Shown in pieces: positions 53,450 through 63,056 of a stretch of 64,000 nt of DNA. The translations under genes and the position numbers were made by a program. Each line of letters starts with the position of its first letter. The first letter of the stretch is position 1. This DNA is from Pseudomonadota bacterium (GTDB taxonomy: Bacteria > Pseudomonadota > Alphaproteobacteria > Rhizobiales > Hyphomicrobiaceae), in contig JAFECG010000021.1 in NCBI GenBank assembly GCA_018242215.1, positions 62,001 to 126,000 of the forward strand, given 5' to 3'. The notes below the pieces were generated by a model. The model saw nothing but the letters and a program-made list of their open reading frames with translations, ran no database searches and was not told the DNA's origin.

Positions 53450-56400
53450 TCAGCCTGCGGAGCCCACCTTCGGCGCCTTTTTCGAGTCGACCGCGGCAGC
53501 ATCAGCCTTCGCTGGCCCTCCGCTCGTCCTCTCTCCCGGCAGCGGCGTTCCCGCCAGGCGCGCCAGGCTGGCCGCGATGGACGGCGGCAACGTCGAAAAA
53601 TCGGGCTGTGTTGCCGGCTCGGATGGGAATCCCGTGCCATTGACCGGCAACGGGGGCGGCGGTGCTTTCGTGGGCAAAATCGTCGGCGTATCGCTTCGAA
53701 GAGCCGCGGAGTTCGGCGGCGATGCGACGGGAGCCTGTGGCGGGGGTGGCGGCGTTGCGCTGGCGCGAGCCAATGCGTCCGCGAGCGGTGAAACGATATT
53801 CTTTCGTTGCTCTTCGGGCGATCGCTCCGGCATTTGACGGGCAAGCGGAGGCGCGTTGGGAGCCCCATTTACCGGAGCGGTTTGCGGAGGAAGCGAGCTT
53901 ATTGGAGGCCCGTCGATCGCTGTCTTCACTGGCGCGCGACCTTGCGTCTGCAATTTCGGTGGCTGCGTCAAAGGACTCGCCGTCACGATCGGTGGCGATG
54001 TCGGCGGTCCGGTCACCACGTCGGGTTTGCGCAATGGCAAATCCCCTGCGGGCTTCACCGCTCCATTCAGCGCTCCGTTGAGTGTCGCGATCGCTGCGGG
54101 CGTAACGCCGTTCGCTTGAGGCTTGGCCGCCACCGCAGCAGCAGCAGGCGGAGCGGCCGGCTTCTGTCGGTGGCGAACTACCGATCCAGAGGGCAATGCG
54201 GCTTGCTTTGGAGACGATCCTGCAGTCGCCGGAACACCGGTCGTCGATTTTGAATCCTGCCCGTTCTTCCCTGGCGCGGCGAGAGCACGCGTCGGCTTCT
54301 TCGTGACCTGTTTGGCGCTTTTGGCCTTCGGACGGAAAAAGCCCCTCGGCTGCAGCTTGCTTTCAGAGCGACGTACCATTTTCAGGAGTTGAGAGACCGC
54401 ACGTTCCGGTATCGGCTCTCCGAAATGGTAGCCTTGTGCATATTCGCAGCCGATCGATCTTAGGAACACGGCCTCGTCGGCGCGCTCGACGCTTTCGGCT
54501 GCGATGGTCATGGAGAGCTCGTGAGCAAGCGCCACCATCGATCGCATCACGGCCGCACCACTGCCGGTTCCGGAGCTGCGAACGAGTTCACCGTTGATCT
54601 TGATCGTATCGAATGGGAACCGATGCAGATAGGCGAGCGACGAAAACCCCGTTCCGAAATCGTCGAGCGTCAGGTCGACGCCGGAGCCGCTCAACAATTT
54701 CAAGACTTCCACCGCCTGCTCGGGATTATCCATCAGGAGGGTTTCAGAAATCTCGAGCCGCATCGTGCCCGCTGGAGCGATGTTGCGACCGAGGACGTGG
54801 CGAACCTCTTGCACCGACTCGGGCCGGAAGAATTGGCGACCCGAAACATTCACCGAGACGAACAGCGGCCGCTCGGAGCGCGGCAGCTCCAAGACCCAGC
54901 GTGCCACATCCTTGGCCGCCCTGACCAAAAGATGCGAGCAAAGCTTGATCAGAAGCTCCGTATCGCCGGTATCGGCAAACTGTGCCATCGGATTGACGAG
55001 GCCGAGATTGGGATGCTCCCAGCGAAGCTGCGCTTCGAAACCCGCAAGCTCCTTCGTCGGGAGATAGACGATCGGCTGATAGAGAACTTTCAGTTGGCTC
55101 TTCTCGATGGCTTTGGCGAGGTCAGCCTCAAGTTGCGTATCGGAATCGCGGTCGCGGCGCATCGTCGGTTCGAACACCTCAATGCGATCCGAGCCACTTT
55201 GCTTCGCGCGATACATCGCCAGTTCGGCGTCTTTCAGGAGATCGCCGTCACTGCCTTGAGTGCCGTCCCAGAGGGCGACGCCCATCGAGCCCGTCAAGAT
55301 CACTTCCTGGTTCGCGAGCGGAATGGGCGCGCGCAGCGAGCGGCGTACGCGTTCGGCAAGGGCGGAGAGATTGCGCGCTTCGCGCTCGCCCGTGAAGAGC
55401 ATCGCAAATTGATCGCCCCCGACGCGGGCGACCGAATCCTGCGGTCCGAGGTGGCGCTGGAGGCGACGCGCGACCGTCAAGAGCAGACTATCGCCCCGGA
55501 CGACACCGAACGATGCGTTCACGCTCTTGAATTTGTCGAGATCGATGAAAATCACCGCCGGCTTGACGGAGTTGTCGGTCTTGGCGCGGACGATGACGTT
55601 CTTCAACCGATCGAGGAACAGCTCGCGATTGGGCAGACCCGTCAGACTGCAGTGGACCGCATCATGTAAAAGGCGCTCGTGTGCTCGTTTGCTATCGGAG
55701 ACATCGCGCATCAGCCCGACGCAGCGCAGCATGCGCCCATCGGAATTCGGAACACTCGCCGCTTCAAGCTCGAACCAGCGCCAACTGTTGTCGGCGTGAC
55801 GGAGACGGAAGTCGCTCTTGATGCGGATCCCCGAGCGCTCCTGCGCCGACATCAACGTGACGCGGAAGCGCTCCTTGTCGGTCGGATGGACGTGCTTCAG
55901 GAAGTCGTCGACTTTCGACGACAGTTCGCCCGGCATCAGCGACAAGGCGACCTCGACTTCGGGTCCGACCTTAATTTCGTCGCGGCGGATGTTCCATTCC
56001 CAGACCGATGATCCCGACGCCGCGAGTGCCAAAGACCGGGCCTGCAATTCGGTCGGGGCACCGGTGTATCCGACATCGGACGATCGGAATGCGAACTGCG
56101 TGACCGTGAAGCCCATCAGGATGACGACGAGGACGAGACCAGCGACGAGGCTCGATACGACAACATCTCCGGACATTCGCCCGCTCAACGTCATGCCGGT
56201 CGCGAAGATCCAGACAAGAAACAGCAACCACGTTGGCACGAGCGAGAGAGCGCGATCCTGGCCCTTCGCTGCCAGAAATATCGTGAACAGGCTGCCGACG
56301 CCTCCGATCGCAAGGAACGACAATCGCGTGAACGTCGCGGCAAGGCGCGGGTCGATGACGGCGACGGCGATCAGAGTCAGTTGCGCGACGATCCAGACGC

Positions 56401-57271
56401 CGATCATCATCCGGACGATGCCGTGCCACAGCCCCAAACGCAGGAATGTCGACAGGAAGATGACGAAGCTCGCCGCCATCGCCGCCTCGCCGGCGGCACG
56501 ATAGACGGCGTTGTCCTCGGGTCTCAGATTGAAGAGCTTATGGAAGAAGCCGAAATCGACGCAAAGGTAGGTCAGAACCGTCCACGAGACCAACGCGGCC
56601 GCTGGGAAGATCAGCTTGTGGTTGGCCGCGAAGATCGACGTCAGAAAGATCGCCAGGAGGCCCGTCAGTCCCAGCATCGCGCCATTGAAAAGCTGACGGT
56701 CGCGGCTCTTGATTTCGTAATCAATCGGTTTCCAGAGGTACATCCGCGCGTAGCGGTCACCGGCAAGCTCGGCGACATAAGTGATCGTCTGACCGGGCTC
56801 CAACGTGATGCGGAAAACGTCGGCCTTGTCGTTCTTGATGCGCTCCGGCACGAAGCCGACCGATGGGGTGACGCTTTCAATGCGGCGAGCGTCAAGGTCC
56901 GGCCAAACTGTTCCCGAACCGACGATCGTATAGCGGTCGGCGGTCAAAAGCCGTTCGAGCGATTTGTCCGATTTGTTGGTAAGCGCGAAGACCATCCAGT
57001 TGGGACTGGTGCCGGGGACCGATGCCCGGACGGTCATGCGCCCGGACACACCGTCCGGGCCCGCGGCTGTCTCAACCTGGAGGCTATCGCCGCGCCCTTC
57101 GTAGGCTTCGCCGAGCCGCGTGATCTCAATGCGTTCCTGATCTTCGCCGACGGGGATCGGCGTCAAAGCCTCGGCGCGGCCGGCAAGGGCCACAAGGCAC
57201 GTCAAGATCAATCCCAGCGCTTGAAGCCAGGATCGTCCGTGTTTCCCCCTGCCCATCCCCCAGGCTGCCAT
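53450..57271 (-). CDS. Large 7TM-PAS-GGDEF-EAL sensor with degenerate catalytic motifs and Pro/Ala-rich tail
   Basis: The 1273-residue protein has a signal peptide (1-34), a ~155-residue outside domain, seven or so membrane helices (about 195-395), a PAS domain (about 410-525), a GGDEF domain (about 535-710), an EAL domain (about 715-970) and a ~300-residue C-terminal tail of Pro, Ala, Ser, Thr and Lys. The cyclase motif is GGDQF (618-622), with no inhibitory RxxD (it reads GPQD), so cyclase activity is probably lost. The EAL motif reads EAQ (746-748), and the KID site is KIN; but DDFGTG (870-875), SVNVSG and AESVE remain. It probably binds c-di-GMP or keeps weak phosphodiesterase activity. 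The start ATG (57271) shares one base with the stop of the GNAT gene, so it is coupled to it. Confidence 0.88.
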   Translation of the reverse strand: MAAWGMGRGKHGRSWLQALGLILTCLVALAGRAEALTPIPVGEDQERIEITRLGEAYEGRGDSLQVETAAGPDGVSGRMTVRASVPGTSPNWMVFALTNKSDKSLERLLTADRYTIVGSGTVWPDLDARRIESVTPSVGFVPERIKNDKADVFRITLEPGQTITYVAELAGDRYARMYLWKPIDYEIKSRDRQLFNGAMLGLTGLLAIFLTSIFAANHKLIFPAAALVSWTVLTYLCVDFGFFHKLFNLRPEDNAVYRAAGEAAMAASFVIFLSTFLRLGLWHGIVRMMIGVWIVAQLTLIAVAVIDPRLAATFTRLSFLAIGGVGSLFTIFLAAKGQDRALSLVPTWLLFLVWIFATGMTLSGRMSGDVVVSSLVAGLVLVVILMGFTVTQFAFRSSDVGYTGAPTELQARSLALAASGSSVWEWNIRRDEIKVGPEVEVALSLMPGELSSKVDDFLKHVHPTDKERFRVTLMSAQERSGIRIKSDFRLRHADNSWRWFELEAASVPNSDGRMLRCVGLMRDVSDSKRAHERLLHDAVHCSLTGLPNRELFLDRLKNVIVRAKTDNSVKPAVIFIDLDKFKSVNASFGVVRGDSLLLTVARRLQRHLGPQDSVARVGGDQFAMLFTGEREARNLSALAERVRRSLRAPIPLANQEVILTGSMGVALWDGTQGSDGDLLKDAELAMYRAKQSGSDRIEVFEPTMRRDRDSDTQLEADLAKAIEKSQLKVLYQPIVYLPTKELAGFEAQLRWEHPNLGLVNPMAQFADTGDTELLIKLCSHLLVRAAKDVARWVLELPRSERPLFVSVNVSGRQFFRPESVQEVRHVLGRNIAPAGTMRLEISETLLMDNPEQAVEVLKLLSGSGVDLTLDDFGTGFSSLAYLHRFPFDTIKINGELVRSSGTGSGAAVMRSMVALAHELSMTIAAESVERADEAVFLRSIGCEYAQGYHFGEPIPERAVSQLLKMVRRSESKLQPRGFFRPKAKSAKQVTKKPTRALAAPGKNGQDSKSTTGVPATAGSSPKQAALPSGSVVRHRQKPAAPPAAAAVAAKPQANGVTPAAIATLNGALNGAVKPAGDLPLRKPDVVTGPPTSPPIVTASPLTQPPKLQTQGRAPVKTAIDGPPISSLPPQTAPVNGAPNAPPLARQMPERSPEEQRKNIVSPLADALARASATPPPPPQAPVASPPNSAALRSDTPTILPTKAPPPPLPVNGTGFPSEPATQPDFSTLPPSIAASLARLAGTPLPGERTSGGPAKADAAAVDSKKAPKVGSAG

Positions 57272-57879
57272 CAGCCCCCCTGTTCCACCGTGCCGGAACC
57301 CGGCCCATCAGCGAGACGCGCGTAAAGCAGGTGGTCTTCCCACCGCCCGTTGATTTTGAGGTAACCGCGCGCCATCCCCTCGCGCTCGAACCCCGCCGAC
57401 TCGAGAACGCGCATAGACGCGAAATTCTTCAACATCGTGGCGGCTTCGATGCGATGAAGCCGCAGCACATTGAAGGCCATCGGAAGCAAGATGCCGACAG
57501 CGTCGCGCATATGACCGCGTCCGGCGTAAGGCGCGCCCATCCAATAGCCGAGAGATGCCGTCTGCGCCGAGCCGCGTCTAACATTCGAGAGCGTAAGGCC
57601 GCCGATCAGCACGCCTTTTTCATTCTCAAAGATGAAATAGGGGTAGGAAACGTCATTGTGGATGTCTTTGGCGTAGGCTCGCAGACGCCGCCGAAACATC
57701 GCGCGAGAGAGATCGTCCGGCGACCAAGTCGGTTCCCACGGGGTCAGATGGGCGCGGCTCAATGCCCTGAGCTCGGCCCATTCCATGTAATCGGATGCAA
57801 CCGGCTGGCGCAGCGTCAACCGGTGTCCGTGAACGACCTCAAAATCTTCATCAGGACGGATGGAGCGAAGAAAAGCCAC
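57271..57879 (-). CDS. GNAT-family N-acetyltransferase (RimJ-like)
   Basis: The 202-residue protein has the RimJ/RimL pattern: LTLRQPVASDYMEWAELRAL, GGLTLSNVRRGSAQTASLGY, the acetyl-CoA-binding WMGAPYAGRGHMRDAVGILL (motif A) and AATMLKNFASMRVLESAGF (the NxxSxxxxxxxGF motif). It would acetylate ribosomal protein N-termini or amines. It is just after the M16 peptidase gene (gap of 3 bases) and overlaps the next gene by one base. The start is ATG 57879. Confidence 0.9.
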   Translation of the reverse strand: MAFLRSIRPDEDFEVVHGHRLTLRQPVASDYMEWAELRALSRAHLTPWEPTWSPDDLSRAMFRRRLRAYAKDIHNDVSYPYFIFENEKGVLIGGLTLSNVRRGSAQTASLGYWMGAPYAGRGHMRDAVGILLPMAFNVLRLHRIEAATMLKNFASMRVLESAGFEREGMARGYLKINGRWEDHLLYARLADGPGSGTVEQGG

Positions 57880-57882
57880 GCG

Positions 57883-59184
57883 TTACCTCGCTGCCCTGTC
57901 TGTCGCGAGTGCAGCTTCGCGCGGCGCAAACCGTGCCGCAATGCGCGATGCCTGCCCCGAGGATTTTCGGCCCGATCCGATGACGGCGACTGACGGCGCT
58001 TCGTCCATCAACGTCTGTGCAAAGGCTTTGATACCGGCGCGATCGACGGCCTCGACCCGCTCGACCAGTTCCGCTATCGGAATAAGCCGTCCCTGGGCGA
58101 GCAACTGCCGTGCCATCTGCTCCGCATTGACCGCGGAACTCTCGAGCGCCATCAGCAGGCCCGCCTTGAGCTGCACCTTCGAGCGCTGCAACTCCGCTTC
58201 AGTCGGCCCCGTGTCCGCGATTTCCGTGAGCTGCGCGGCGACGACGTCGGCGAGCTCGCCAACCATCTCGGGGGATGTCGCTGCATGCACGGACAGCATT
58301 CCGGTGTCTCTAAGTCCCCAAATCGACGAGTCGATCGAATAGCAAAGACCTCGATCTTCCCGGATCTCTTGAAACAAGCGCGACGACATTCCGCCGCCGA
58401 ACAAACCCGAAAAAACCTGCGCCGTATAGAACCCTGGTTCCAAATACGATGGCGACGGCAATCCGATCAGAACATGACTTTGCTCAAAAGGCTTGCTCGA
58501 TGCCGCAAAGCCGCCCCGATAGTGCGCAGGCGATTCAATTCCCCGTTTACGTGAAGTGAGCCCCCCGAATAGGGCCTCAACGTGGCGGACGATGGCTTTG
58601 TGGTGCACAGCGCCCGCGGCGGAAACGACAATCGCCTCAGGAAGATAGTGCTCGTCCAGATAGGACTTGAAATCTCCGGCCAGAAAGCTCCCGACGCTCG
58701 CTTTGGTCCCAAGGATGGGTCGGCCGATGGATTGGCCCGGGAAGGCGACGCCTTGCATAAGATCGAAAGCCATGTCGTCCGGATTATCGTCGGACGCTGC
58801 AATCTCCTGCTGGATGACAACGCGCTCGCGCTCGATGTCCTCGGCGGCGAATTTCGAGTCGAGGAGGATGTCGGCGATCAACTCGAGGGCAACAATCTCG
58901 TCGCCCTTTAAGACGCGGGCGAAATAGGCGGTCGTGTCCAGCCCGGTCGAGGCGTTGAGATCGCCGCCAACGCTTTCGATCTCATCGGCGATCTGCCGGG
59001 CCGACCGCTTTTTCGTGCCCTTAAACGCCATGTGCTCAAGAAAATGCGCGAGGCCGTGCTGGTCCTCCCGTTCGTGGCGCGCGCCGACGGCGACCCAAAC
59101 GCCGAGCGATACCGTCTCAAGCGCAGGCATGTGGTGCGTGACGACGCGAATGCCGTTGGAAAGAGTTGTAAGATCCGTCGTCAT
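57883..59184 (-). CDS. M16-family zinc peptidase (processing-peptidase-like)
   Basis: The 433-residue protein is a single-chain inverted-zincin related to mitochondrial processing peptidase. It has HFLEHMAFKGT (HxxEH) with the third zinc Glu about 76 residues later in the helix FAAEDIERERVVIQQEIAAS. The C-terminal half (about 215-433) is the inactive partner domain with the R/Y pair. The start (TTDLTTLSNGIRVVTHHMPA) follows the thrC stop with a four-base overlap, so it is coupled to thrC. Confidence 0.93.
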   Translation of the reverse strand: MTTDLTTLSNGIRVVTHHMPALETVSLGVWVAVGARHEREDQHGLAHFLEHMAFKGTKKRSARQIADEIESVGGDLNASTGLDTTAYFARVLKGDEIVALELIADILLDSKFAAEDIERERVVIQQEIAASDDNPDDMAFDLMQGVAFPGQSIGRPILGTKASVGSFLAGDFKSYLDEHYLPEAIVVSAAGAVHHKAIVRHVEALFGGLTSRKRGIESPAHYRGGFAASSKPFEQSHVLIGLPSPSYLEPGFYTAQVFSGLFGGGMSSRLFQEIREDRGLCYSIDSSIWGLRDTGMLSVHAATSPEMVGELADVVAAQLTEIADTGPTEAELQRSKVQLKAGLLMALESSAVNAEQMARQLLAQGRLIPIAELVERVEAVDRAGIKAFAQTLMDEAPSVAVIGSGRKSSGQASRIAARFAPREAALATDRAAR

Positions 59185-60584
59185 GGCGACACTCCCGCAG
59201 AGGCGCGGCTGTGATTGAGAACGAATTCTTCGACGGCGGCGAGGTTATTTGAAAGAATTTCGAAGCGCTCCTTGTCCGTCATCAGATGCTCGAAACCGCG
59301 CGGCAGCGGCGGCCTTTTGCGCGTGATCGCTTCGATTGCATCCGGAAATTTGGCGGGATGCGCGGTTGCGAGAACGACCGTATCGCCTTCCGCAACACGC
59401 TCAGCGGCAACGACCGCACACGCCGTGTGCGGGTCGAGCAAATAGCCGTAGCGGACTTCGGTATCGCGAATGCAGTCGGCGACATCTTTTTCCGATGCAG
59501 AGACCGCCGCGAAATCCGATTTCAGGATCGGCGCCAGACTTCCAAGTTCGAAAGACCCCTTGGCCGCCAAAGATGCCATCAGGCTCCGAACAAGACCTGC
59601 ATCGCGGCCTGAGGCCTCAAAAAGATAGCGTTCGAAATTCGAAGAGACTTGGATATCCATCGACGGGGAGGAAGTCGGGACGACGTCCCGCATCGCGTAG
59701 ATGCCTGTCGCAACGGCACGCGGCAGGATGTCGTTCTCGTTCGAAGCGATGATCAGCTTGTCGATCGGCAGGCCCATGCACTTCGCGACGTAACCTGCAA
59801 AGATGTCGCCGAAGTTGCCGGTCGGGACAGAAAACGAGAGCGCACCGTCCTTGCCGCCGCTCAGCCGCGAAGCGGCATAAAAGTAATAAGTGGCTTGCGC
59901 GACGATGCGCGCCCAGTTGATCGAATTGACGCCGGAGAGTTCGACACGATCGCGAAAGGCATGATCGTTGAACATGGCCTTCACGAGCGCCTGACAGTCG
60001 TCGAACGTGCCGCGAATGGCGAGCGCATGAACATTCTTTTCGGCCGGGGTCGTCATCATCCGGCGCTGGACATCAGAGACCCGGCCCTCAGGAAAGAGGA
60101 TGACAACATCGACGCGCTGCGATGTCCGGAAGGCCTCGATAGCAGCGCCGCCGGTGTCGCCAGAGGTTGCGCCGACGATCGTGGCCCGGCGGCCGCGCTT
60201 CGCGAGCACATGATCCATCAGCCGCGCAAGAAGCTGCATCGCGACGTCTTTGAAGGCGAGGGTCGGCCCGTGGAAGAGCTCGAGAACAGTGAGTCCCGGT
60301 TTCAGCGGGTGCAGCGGCGTAACTGCGGGCGAGTCGAAGGTCGCGTAAGCGTCCTTGGCCATGCGAAAAAGATCATCGCGGGAGATTTCATCGCCCGTGA
60401 AGGGATGGATGACCTCGACCGCGATCTCGGCGAAGGATTTGTCGGCGAACGATGCGATAGTATCGTTCGAGAGAACCGGCCAAGCTTCGGGCACGTAAAG
60501 CCCGCCGTCACGCGCGAGGCCCGCAAGAACAACGTCCTCGAAACCAAGCTTTTCGACTTCCCCGCGCGTTGAGATGAAGTTCAA
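59181..60584 (-). CDS. thrC: Threonine synthase
   Basis: ThrC makes threonine from O-phosphohomoserine with PLP. The 467-residue protein starts at a TTG (60584, MNFISTRGEVEKLGFEDVVL); longer frames carry no conserved residues. It has the PLP lysine in GPTLAFKDVAMQ, GATSGDTGGAAIEAF and LSFSVPTGNFGDIFAGYVAK. It is the long bacterial/fungal-type threonine synthase. Its stop overlaps the M16 peptidase ATG. It pairs with thrB at 49.8 kb. Confidence 0.96.
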   Translation of the reverse strand: MNFISTRGEVEKLGFEDVVLAGLARDGGLYVPEAWPVLSNDTIASFADKSFAEIAVEVIHPFTGDEISRDDLFRMAKDAYATFDSPAVTPLHPLKPGLTVLELFHGPTLAFKDVAMQLLARLMDHVLAKRGRRATIVGATSGDTGGAAIEAFRTSQRVDVVILFPEGRVSDVQRRMMTTPAEKNVHALAIRGTFDDCQALVKAMFNDHAFRDRVELSGVNSINWARIVAQATYYFYAASRLSGGKDGALSFSVPTGNFGDIFAGYVAKCMGLPIDKLIIASNENDILPRAVATGIYAMRDVVPTSSPSMDIQVSSNFERYLFEASGRDAGLVRSLMASLAAKGSFELGSLAPILKSDFAAVSASEKDVADCIRDTEVRYGYLLDPHTACAVVAAERVAEGDTVVLATAHPAKFPDAIEAITRKRPPLPRGFEHLMTDKERFEILSNNLAAVEEFVLNHSRASAGVSP

Positions 60585-60676
60585 TTTTCTCTCTTTCCGA
60601 TGGACAGAACTCAACAAACGAACCTAGTTCGGCCCGCGCGGGCGAACAACTGAAGCAGATGGCCAGTGGTTCAGAA

Positions 60677-61471
60677 TCACTCTTCCTTAGATTGCGCCTT
60701 GCTGTCTTCCACAGCCGCCAGGCGTTGTCGAGCGAAGACCGCGAAAATGACCACAAGGGTCAACGCGAACCCGTACCACGTCACGACGTACTGAAGATGG
60801 TTATTCGGAAGGTTGATTTCAGTGGTGCCGCCTTTCGGCCAACCGCCGGGGTTTTCGGGCCGCGCGTCGGCGTCCAGTGAAAACGGTGCGAAAGCCCGGC
60901 TTTTCTCAGCATTGAACTGAAGGGGGGATGGCGGTCCCTCCGGGCCCCACTGCATGCCGGCGAGATCGGGCCAGTACCAGCGATTCCCGGCATAATCGTT
61001 GTCGGGCGCGAACCAGGGTTTCGCCTGAGCCAAGCGGACAAGTCCGGTAACGGTCACCGGCCCTGTGACCTGCCCTTCGGCCCGCTTGGACGGATCTTTC
61101 AGAGTGTCCGGCACCCAGCCCCGGTTCACAAAAATCGGCGGCAGTCCACCTTCCGGGACGAGGAGAGTGTAGACGTCCCAGCCTTGCGAAGACGTCTTTG
61201 GATCGTAGAGGTGTCGCTCACGGCTGTAGTCGAATGTGCCGGTAACACGCATGTGCATGTATTCGACGTCACCGGTTTTGACGTATTCCGCGAGGACAGC
61301 CGGATAAGAGATCGGATCCGCCGTCCGCCGCGTTTCGATCCTTGAGATCAGCGCTTCTTTCCAGGCCTTCCGGTGCCATTGCCAGTTGCCGAGGCCGATC
61401 AGGATCGGCAGCATGACAAGCGTCAAAAGGCCTGGAACGATAAGGCCAGCGGCGCGCCAGCGCGCGAACAT
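60677..61471 (-). CDS. SURF1-family cytochrome oxidase assembly protein
   Basis: The 264-residue inner-membrane protein has one helix at each end (AGLIVPGLLTLVMLPILIGL and YVVTWYGFALTLVVIFAVFA) and a periplasmic core between, with LGNWQWHRKAWKEALI, LPPIFVNRGWVP and NNHLQYVVTWYGFA, all typical of SURF1/Shy1. It is needed for heme a insertion into subunit I of aa3 oxidase. It starts at ATG 61471, two bases after the DUF983 stop. Confidence 0.93.
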   Translation of the reverse strand: MFARWRAAGLIVPGLLTLVMLPILIGLGNWQWHRKAWKEALISRIETRRTADPISYPAVLAEYVKTGDVEYMHMRVTGTFDYSRERHLYDPKTSSQGWDVYTLLVPEGGLPPIFVNRGWVPDTLKDPSKRAEGQVTGPVTVTGLVRLAQAKPWFAPDNDYAGNRWYWPDLAGMQWGPEGPPSPLQFNAEKSRAFAPFSLDADARPENPGGWPKGGTTEINLPNNHLQYVVTWYGFALTLVVIFAVFARQRLAAVEDSKAQSKEE

Positions 61472-61473
61472 GC

Positions 61474-61854
61474 TCACTCCTTGGAGAGACGGCCTTCCTC
61501 GGCCTTGTTGTTGTATTGCAGGGCGATCAGCGTCGCCTTCAGAAAACGCAAGAGGAAGACGGCAATCAATGGGGTCAGGATACCCCAAAGCAGAACGTGC
61601 ATCCACCAGGGAACGCCGAATTTGAATTCCGCGACGAGGGCCCCGCCAACGCAGAGAAAGCCGAGGATGAAGATCGCGAACACCGCCGGGCCGTCTCCGG
61701 TATCGACGAACTTGTAGTCCAACCCGCAGACATCACACTTTTCGCGCATGTTCAGCACATTTACGAAAAGCTTTCCCTTGCCGCATCGTGGACACCGGCA
61801 CGTCAATCCGGCGACTAACGGCGAAACGGCATGACTCGAGCTTTCCAAGGCCAT
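61474..61854 (-). CDS. DUF983 family small membrane protein
   Basis: The 126-residue protein opens with a zinc-ribbon-like stretch of four cysteines (CRCPRCGKGKLF and REKCDVCGLDY), then two or more membrane helices (VFAIFILGFLCVGGALVAEF and WMHVLLWGILTPLIAVFLLR). Its family is always near cytochrome oxidase genes in alphaproteobacteria, and is probably an assembly factor. It lies between ctaE and surf1. Confidence 0.86.
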   Translation of the reverse strand: MALESSSHAVSPLVAGLTCRCPRCGKGKLFVNVLNMREKCDVCGLDYKFVDTGDGPAVFAIFILGFLCVGGALVAEFKFGVPWWMHVLLWGILTPLIAVFLLRFLKATLIALQYNNKAEEGRLSKE

Positions 61855-61941
61855 TTCTGCTTTCCATCTGATCGCGCTGACGGCCACTACTGCGCATCCG
61901 GCGCGGACATTCAACTCCGAACAGTGCCACGGCGCAAACGA

Positions 61942-61968
61942 CGAGAGGCGGCTTCAGGCCGCCTCTCG
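61942..61968. repeat. Hairpin between ctaE and the DUF983 gene
   Basis: CGAGAGGCGGC (61942-61952) and GCCGCCTCTCG (61958-61968) form a perfect 11-base stem around a five-base loop. It falls 36 bases after the ctaE stop on the minus strand; no T-run follows, so it may attenuate or protect the ctaE part of the message. Confidence 0.6.
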
Positions 61969-62003
61969 CCATGATCGCATTGAAGCACGCGCTTCGGCGC
62001 CGC

Positions 62004-62942
62004 TTATTCGGCACCCGGCACGATCGGACCTGCGCCCCACACGTAAATGCAGGCAAACAGGAACAGCCAGACGACGTCGACGAAGTGCCAGTACCAAGCT
62101 GCCGCCTCAAAACCGAAGTGCTGTTGGGGCGTAAAAGCCCCGCGCATCGCCCGGATGAGGCAGACCAACAGGAAGATCGTGCCGATGATCACGTGCGCGC
62201 CGTGGAAGCCGGTCGCCATGAAGAATGACGCACCATAGCTGTGGCCCGCGTAGCTGAAACCAGCGTGGCTGTATTCGATGGCCTGGCAGGTCGTGAACGT
62301 CAGGCCAAGAAGGACCGTCAAAATCAAGCCGATGACGAGGCCGCGACGATCATTCTTCAAAAGGGCGTGGTGGGCCCACGTCACCGTGCATCCCGAGGTC
62401 AACAGAATGAGCGTATTGACGAGCGGGAGACCCCAGGGATTGAACGTATGTTTGAAGTAGCCAGGGATCGTGGCGTCCGTCGCTGCGACTGGAACGGGCG
62501 GCCACTTGCCTCCGAACACCTGATCGCGCGTCGTCGTGCCAACGACGGTGGTCGCGTTGTTCATCAGGTCATGTATGCCGGCCGGGAACAGGGCGAAATC
62601 GAAGTAAGCCCAGAACCAAGCTACGAAGAACATCACTTCCGAGGCGATGAAGAGGATCATGCCGTATCGAAGGTGAAGCTGGACAACCGGCGTTTGAAAG
62701 CCCTGGTTGGCTTCGCGAATGACGTCGATCCACCACGCCCAAGCACAAGCGATGACGGCCGTCGCGCCCATCGCAAAAAGCCACGGTCCTTGAATGCCAA
62801 AGACGCCTTCGCCGTCGACATGGGTGCGCATCCAAATGATGCCGCCGATTGCCATGGCAAGCGCCGACAATGACGTCAGGAGCGGCCAGGGACTCGGATT
62901 TACAAGATGGTAGTCATGGTGCTTCGCGTGGGTCTCCGCCAT
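62004..62942 (-). CDS. ctaE: Cytochrome c oxidase subunit III
   Basis: The 312-residue subunit of aa3 oxidase has seven membrane helices; its core blocks are PSPWPLLTSLSALAMAIGGI, WWIDVIREANQGFQTPVVQL, ASEVMFFVAWFWAYF, LGLTFTTCQAIEYSHAGFSY and FHGAHVIIGTIFLLVCLIRA, ending YWHFVDVVWLFLFACIYVWG. The first ~10 residues (AETHAKHHDYHLVNPSPWPL) fit the alphaproteobacterial form. The oxidase subunits I and II are outside the window. The start is ATG 62942. Confidence 0.97.
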   Translation of the reverse strand: MAETHAKHHDYHLVNPSPWPLLTSLSALAMAIGGIIWMRTHVDGEGVFGIQGPWLFAMGATAVIACAWAWWIDVIREANQGFQTPVVQLHLRYGMILFIASEVMFFVAWFWAYFDFALFPAGIHDLMNNATTVVGTTTRDQVFGGKWPPVPVAATDATIPGYFKHTFNPWGLPLVNTLILLTSGCTVTWAHHALLKNDRRGLVIGLILTVLLGLTFTTCQAIEYSHAGFSYAGHSYGASFFMATGFHGAHVIIGTIFLLVCLIRAMRGAFTPQQHFGFEAAAWYWHFVDVVWLFLFACIYVWGAGPIVPGAE

Positions 62943-63056
62943 TTCCGTCTCCGTCCCCTTCAGGCTTTGGCCTGTTCTTGCTTAAATTTTTGCCCCTGCG
63001 TCGCGGTGACAGCACCATTTCCGCCCGAGCCGTTCAGCTTCATCGTTTCGATTTCG

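Noticed and set aside
59649..60572. A 307-codon plus-strand frame opposite thrC
   Set aside because: Antisense shadow; thrC on the minus strand has the PLP lysine and family blocks.
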